Assembly: GCF_004121075.1 (NCBI RefSeq)
Contig: NZ_RHLN01000013.1
Coordinates: 17,690 to 81,689, forward strand
Source of the DNA: Lutibacter sp. HS1-25
GTDB taxonomy: Bacteria; Bacteroidota; Bacteroidia; Flavobacteriales; Flavobacteriaceae
Direction of reading: 5' to 3'
Length of the DNA: 64,000 nucleotides
Shown here: piece by piece, positions 61,351 through 64,000 of the stretch
Layout of the letters: every line of letters begins with the position of its first letter
Numbering within the stretch: the first letter of the stretch is position 1
The notes under the pieces: model-generated
Seen by the model: the letters and a program-made list of their open reading frames with translations, nothing else
The model's database searches: none
Told to the model about the DNA's origin: nothing
Translations under genes and position numbers: made by a program

Positions 61351-63051
61351 ATGGAACAATTTATAGTATCGGCCCGCAAATATAGACCTCAAACTTTTGA
61401 GGAAGTTATTGGGCAACAAGCAATTACTAACACGCTTGAAAATGCTATAAAAAACAACCATTTGGCACAAGCCTTATTATTTACAGGGCCTCGTGGTGTT
61501 GGTAAAACTACTTGTGCGCGAATTTTAGCCAAACAAATCAATCAAACTGCTTCAACAAAACCCGATGAAGATTTTGCTTTTAATATTTTTGAATTAGATG
61601 CCGCTTCAAATAACTCGGTTGATGATATTAGAAGTTTAACCGAGCAGGTTCGTATTCCACCGCAAACAGGTAAATACAAAGTATATATTATTGATGAGGT
61701 TCACATGCTATCTCAATCGGCTTTCAATGCTTTTTTAAAAACATTGGAAGAACCACCTGCACACGCCATTTTTATTTTAGCAACTACCGAAAAACATAAA
61801 ATCATTCCAACCATTTTATCGCGTTGTCAAATATTTGATTTTAAACGTATTGGTGTTTTAGATGCTAAAAACTATTTAAAAAAAATAGCTCAAGACGAAA
61901 ATGTTGAGGCTGAGGATGATGCATTGCATATTATAGCACAAAAAGCTGACGGCGCTATGCGTGACGCCTTGTCTATTTTTGACCGAGTTGTGAGTTTTTC
62001 GGGAAATAAATTAACACGTAAAGATGTTACCGAAAATCTAAACGTACTTGATTACGACGAGTATTTTAACACCACCGATTTATTGCTTCAAAATAAAATT
62101 CCTGAAGTTTTAATACTTTTCAATACCATTTTAGCAAAAGGATTTGAAGGCCATCATTATATAAGTGGATTGGCATCACATTTTAGAGATTTACTGGTTG
62201 CAAAAGATAAAATTACTATTGAATTGTTAGAAGTTGGAGACAACGCAAAAAAGAAATATCTAGTTCAGGCTGAAAAATGCGAACTTTCATTTTTAATGCA
62301 AGGTATTGAAATTGCCAACGACTGCGATTTAAAATACAAAACCAGTAAAAATCAGCGATTGCTTGTTGAACTTGCCTTAATGCAAATTGCCTCTATCACA
62401 TTTGATAGAGAAAAAAAAAATAACAAACCTTACATAATTGCCGCTCTTCACTTTAGAAGTGCTGTTAAAAAAGCAATTAAAAAAACACCTGCTCCAGAAC
62501 TAAAAAAGGCAGCTATTAAAAAAGAAATTGCTTCAAAAAGTATAGAAACAATTTCAAAACCTGAAGTTAAAATTCCTACATTAAATACGCTTAGCAGACG
62601 ACCTTCTGGGCTTTCAATTAAAAGTATTGAGCGTAAAAAAGAATTGGAAAATACCGAGGTTGAATTTGAACAAGTCGACGGTTTACCTTCAGATAAATTC
62701 ACAGAAGCTCAAGCTGTTGAATTATGGGAAAAATATATTGAAAAGTTAATAAATGAAGGTAAAAAAAGTGTAGCATCTATTATGAATGCCAACAGACCAA
62801 CTGTTAAAGGCCATGAAATTCATTTTGACTTGCCAAACACTTTAATGAAAGACCAGTTGCAAAGGGCAAAAACAAACTTGCTAAAATATTTACGTGAAAC
62901 TCTTAACAACTTTAAAATTGATATTATTATTGAAGTTAACGAAGAGGAAACGGTTAAATATGCTTATACACCTGAAGAAAAATATCAAAAATTAAAAGAA
63001 AAAAATAGCGCTATAGAATTGTTTAAGAGAACTTTTGATTTAGATTTGTAA
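61351..63051 (+). CDS. dnaX: DNA polymerase III subunit gamma/tau
   Basis: 566 residues. Clamp-loader ATPase: Walker A GPRGVGKT (46-53), Walker B IIDEVHML near 113, sensor 1 LATTEKHKIIPTILSRCQ (about 144-161). The usual four-Cys zinc module between residues about 60 and 80 is replaced by QINQTASTKPDEDFAFNIF, without any Cys. After about 360 a basic linker leads to a tau-like C-terminal domain (about 460-566). It loads the beta clamp at the fork. Confidence 0.94.
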   Translation: MEQFIVSARKYRPQTFEEVIGQQAITNTLENAIKNNHLAQALLFTGPRGVGKTTCARILAKQINQTASTKPDEDFAFNIFELDAASNNSVDDIRSLTEQVRIPPQTGKYKVYIIDEVHMLSQSAFNAFLKTLEEPPAHAIFILATTEKHKIIPTILSRCQIFDFKRIGVLDAKNYLKKIAQDENVEAEDDALHIIAQKADGAMRDALSIFDRVVSFSGNKLTRKDVTENLNVLDYDEYFNTTDLLLQNKIPEVLILFNTILAKGFEGHHYISGLASHFRDLLVAKDKITIELLEVGDNAKKKYLVQAEKCELSFLMQGIEIANDCDLKYKTSKNQRLLVELALMQIASITFDREKKNNKPYIIAALHFRSAVKKAIKKTPAPELKKAAIKKEIASKSIETISKPEVKIPTLNTLSRRPSGLSIKSIERKKELENTEVEFEQVDGLPSDKFTEAQAVELWEKYIEKLINEGKKSVASIMNANRPTVKGHEIHFDLPNTLMKDQLQRAKTNLLKYLRETLNNFKIDIIIEVNEEETVKYAYTPEEKYQKLKEKNSAIELFKRTFDLDL

Positions 63052-63127
63052 AAGTCTGTTTATAAAACAGTTTTGTGGATCTAAAAAACCACTTTTAAAA
63101 GAGCTTAATTTTAAATTTATCACTAAC

Positions 63128-63709
63128 ATGTTAGGATTAAAACTACCAACCGATCCGCGTTGGGTAAATATCGCAGAAAAAAATATTGATGAAATTTTAA
63201 TAGACCACGCCCATTGCGAATTAAAAGCAGCATCAACAGCCAATTCGCTGATAATGAGCTTTCCAGAATATCCAGATTTGGTTACTGAAATGGTTTCAAT
63301 TGTAAAAGAAGAAATGAGTCATTTTAAATTGGTTCACGAACGTTTGCTAAAACGAAATGTAACTTTAGGACGCGACAGAAAAGATTTATACGTACACGAT
63401 TTATTGCGTTTTTTCCCAAAAGGAGGCAGCAGAACAACACAATTAATTCACAGATTGCTATATGCTGCTTTAATTGAAGCACGCAGTTGCGAACGATTTA
63501 GATTGCTTTCTGAAAATATTCAGGATCAAGATTTGGCAAAATTTTATAGAGACTTAATGGTTTCAGAAGCAAATCATTATACCTTATTTTTAAACTTTGC
63601 ACGCAAATTTGGAGATAGAAAAGAAGTCGACGAAAAATGGCATGAATTATTGGTTTATGAAGCTGAATTAATGAAAAACTTAGGCACATCAGAATCTATT
63701 CACGGATAG
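63128..63709 (+). CDS. miaE: tRNA-(ms2io6A)-hydroxylase
   Basis: 193 residues. Non-heme diiron monooxygenase hydroxylating the isopentenyl side chain of ms2i6A37. Diiron ligands are expected in IDHAHCELKAAS (about 25-36), EEMSHFKLVHE (about 62-72), ALIEARSCERFRLL (about 113-126) and SEANHYTLFLNFA (about 147-159), an E..ExxH..E..ExxH ferritin-like pattern. Oxygen-dependent, in contrast to the pfl cluster in the same window. miaA lies at 31.4 kb. Confidence 0.9.
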   Translation: MLGLKLPTDPRWVNIAEKNIDEILIDHAHCELKAASTANSLIMSFPEYPDLVTEMVSIVKEEMSHFKLVHERLLKRNVTLGRDRKDLYVHDLLRFFPKGGSRTTQLIHRLLYAALIEARSCERFRLLSENIQDQDLAKFYRDLMVSEANHYTLFLNFARKFGDRKEVDEKWHELLVYEAELMKNLGTSESIHG

Positions 63710-64000
63710 TTTTGATAATTAATAATTAAAAATTGATAATTGACAATTGATAATTGATAATTCGTAATTCATAATTGATAATTCGTAATTGATTATTGAA
63801 AACTAGTCGCTGAGCGCAGCCGAAGCGATAATTCGTAATTAAAAATTGACAATTGATAATTGATAATTGATAATTGATAATTGATAATTGATAATTCGTA
63901 ATTCGTAATTCGTAATTCGTAATTAAAAATTGACAATTGATTATTCGTAATTCATAATTGATTATTGAAAACTGGTCGCTGAGCGTAGCCGAAGCGATAA
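63710..64000. repeat. Heptamer repeat field with two GCTGAGCG elements
   Basis: Runs of ATTGATA (at least six in a row near 63850-63893), ATTCGTA (four in a row near 63894-63921) and variants in 7-nt register, broken by two 40-nt near-identical blocks (63791-63830 and 63960-64000) ending GCTGAGCG(C/T)AGCCGAAGCGATAA. The blocks are 169 bp apart. No ORF. The field continues past the window. Confidence 0.85.

Noticed and set aside
63710..64000. CRISPR-like array at the right edge
   Set aside because: Repeats are 7 nt and contiguous with no unique spacers of constant length, and no cas genes are in the window.

Overview
The window is a single AT-rich stretch (about one third G+C by eye) of a chromosome from a member of the Flavobacteriia (Bacteroidota), probably Flavobacteriaceae. 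Evidence: promoters of the Bacteroidota type with a TAnnTTTG -7 element, frequent TTG/GTG starts, no Shine-Dalgarno sequences, and family-typical genes (607-residue S1, DUF3822 next to rsmD, DUF4097/GIN-domain secreted proteins, 2TM-domain proteins beside a LytS/LytTR pair, EF-G paralogue of FusA2 type, a sulfonolipid-type enzyme pair). A pflB-pflA-focA cluster suggests a facultative anaerobe; a Lutibacter-like genus would fit but is not proven.

Layout. 1-2.4 kb: lon (3' end outside the window). 2.6-5.5 kb: ECF sigma / membrane protein / two secreted beta-solenoid proteins, behind an ECF-type promoter. 5.5-9.7 kb (minus): OMP-like protein, glmM, rpsA. 10.3-13.9 kb: RecD-like helicase, then a membrane protein, DUF3822 and rsmD. 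13.9-18.8 kb (minus): three SurA-type periplasmic folding factors and a MoxR ATPase. 18.9-22.7 kb: DUF493, small P-loop ATPase, recQ, fmt. 22.9-31.4 kb: HU, YqgE, ferredoxin, LuxC-like reductase, serC, serA, DUF1015, YggS, exonuclease/GIY-YIG protein, K+ channel. 31.4-35.1 kb: miaA, a lipoprotein, two OMPs, a TIGR02757 protein. 35.3-39.9 kb (minus): alpha-oxoamine synthase, cysteine-synthase-like enzyme, oligopeptidase B. 40-43.9 kb: YbaB, then a LytTR/2TM/2TM/kinase-2TM/DUF2141 cluster. 44.2-50.5 kb: fusA2-like gene, small Cys-rich protein, glycosyltransferase, ECF sigma, Nramp-like transporter, lipA. 50.6-54.4 kb (minus): RluA-type synthase, serine hydrolase, secreted protein. 55-58.9 kb (minus): focA, pflA, pflB. 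59.3-63.7 kb: acyl-CoA ligase, dnaX, miaE. The right edge is a dense field of heptamer repeats.

Most coding content is ordinary housekeeping. The unusual signals are mainly in the spacers. The most striking is a pair of about 140-bp near-identical cassettes at 50.5 and 54.8 kb, each with a GG-N10-GC sigma-54-type promoter, a conserved hairpin, a conserved unpaired tract and a strong intrinsic terminator, and no ORF: apparently two paralogous sigma-54-dependent small RNAs flanking one gene block, one of them next to focA-pfl. There are also two copies of a 92-nt dispersed structured repeat with compensatory changes in its outer stem, large palindromes in both pfl spacers, and 7-bp-period degenerate tandem repeats in many spacers. 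Coding oddities are an EF-G paralogue lacking the catalytic His, a histidine kinase fused in frame to a 2TM protein with the old start codon still visible, an Nramp-like transporter lacking the DPGN motif, and a DnaX without its zinc module. No tRNA, rRNA, CRISPR array, transposase or prophage was seen.
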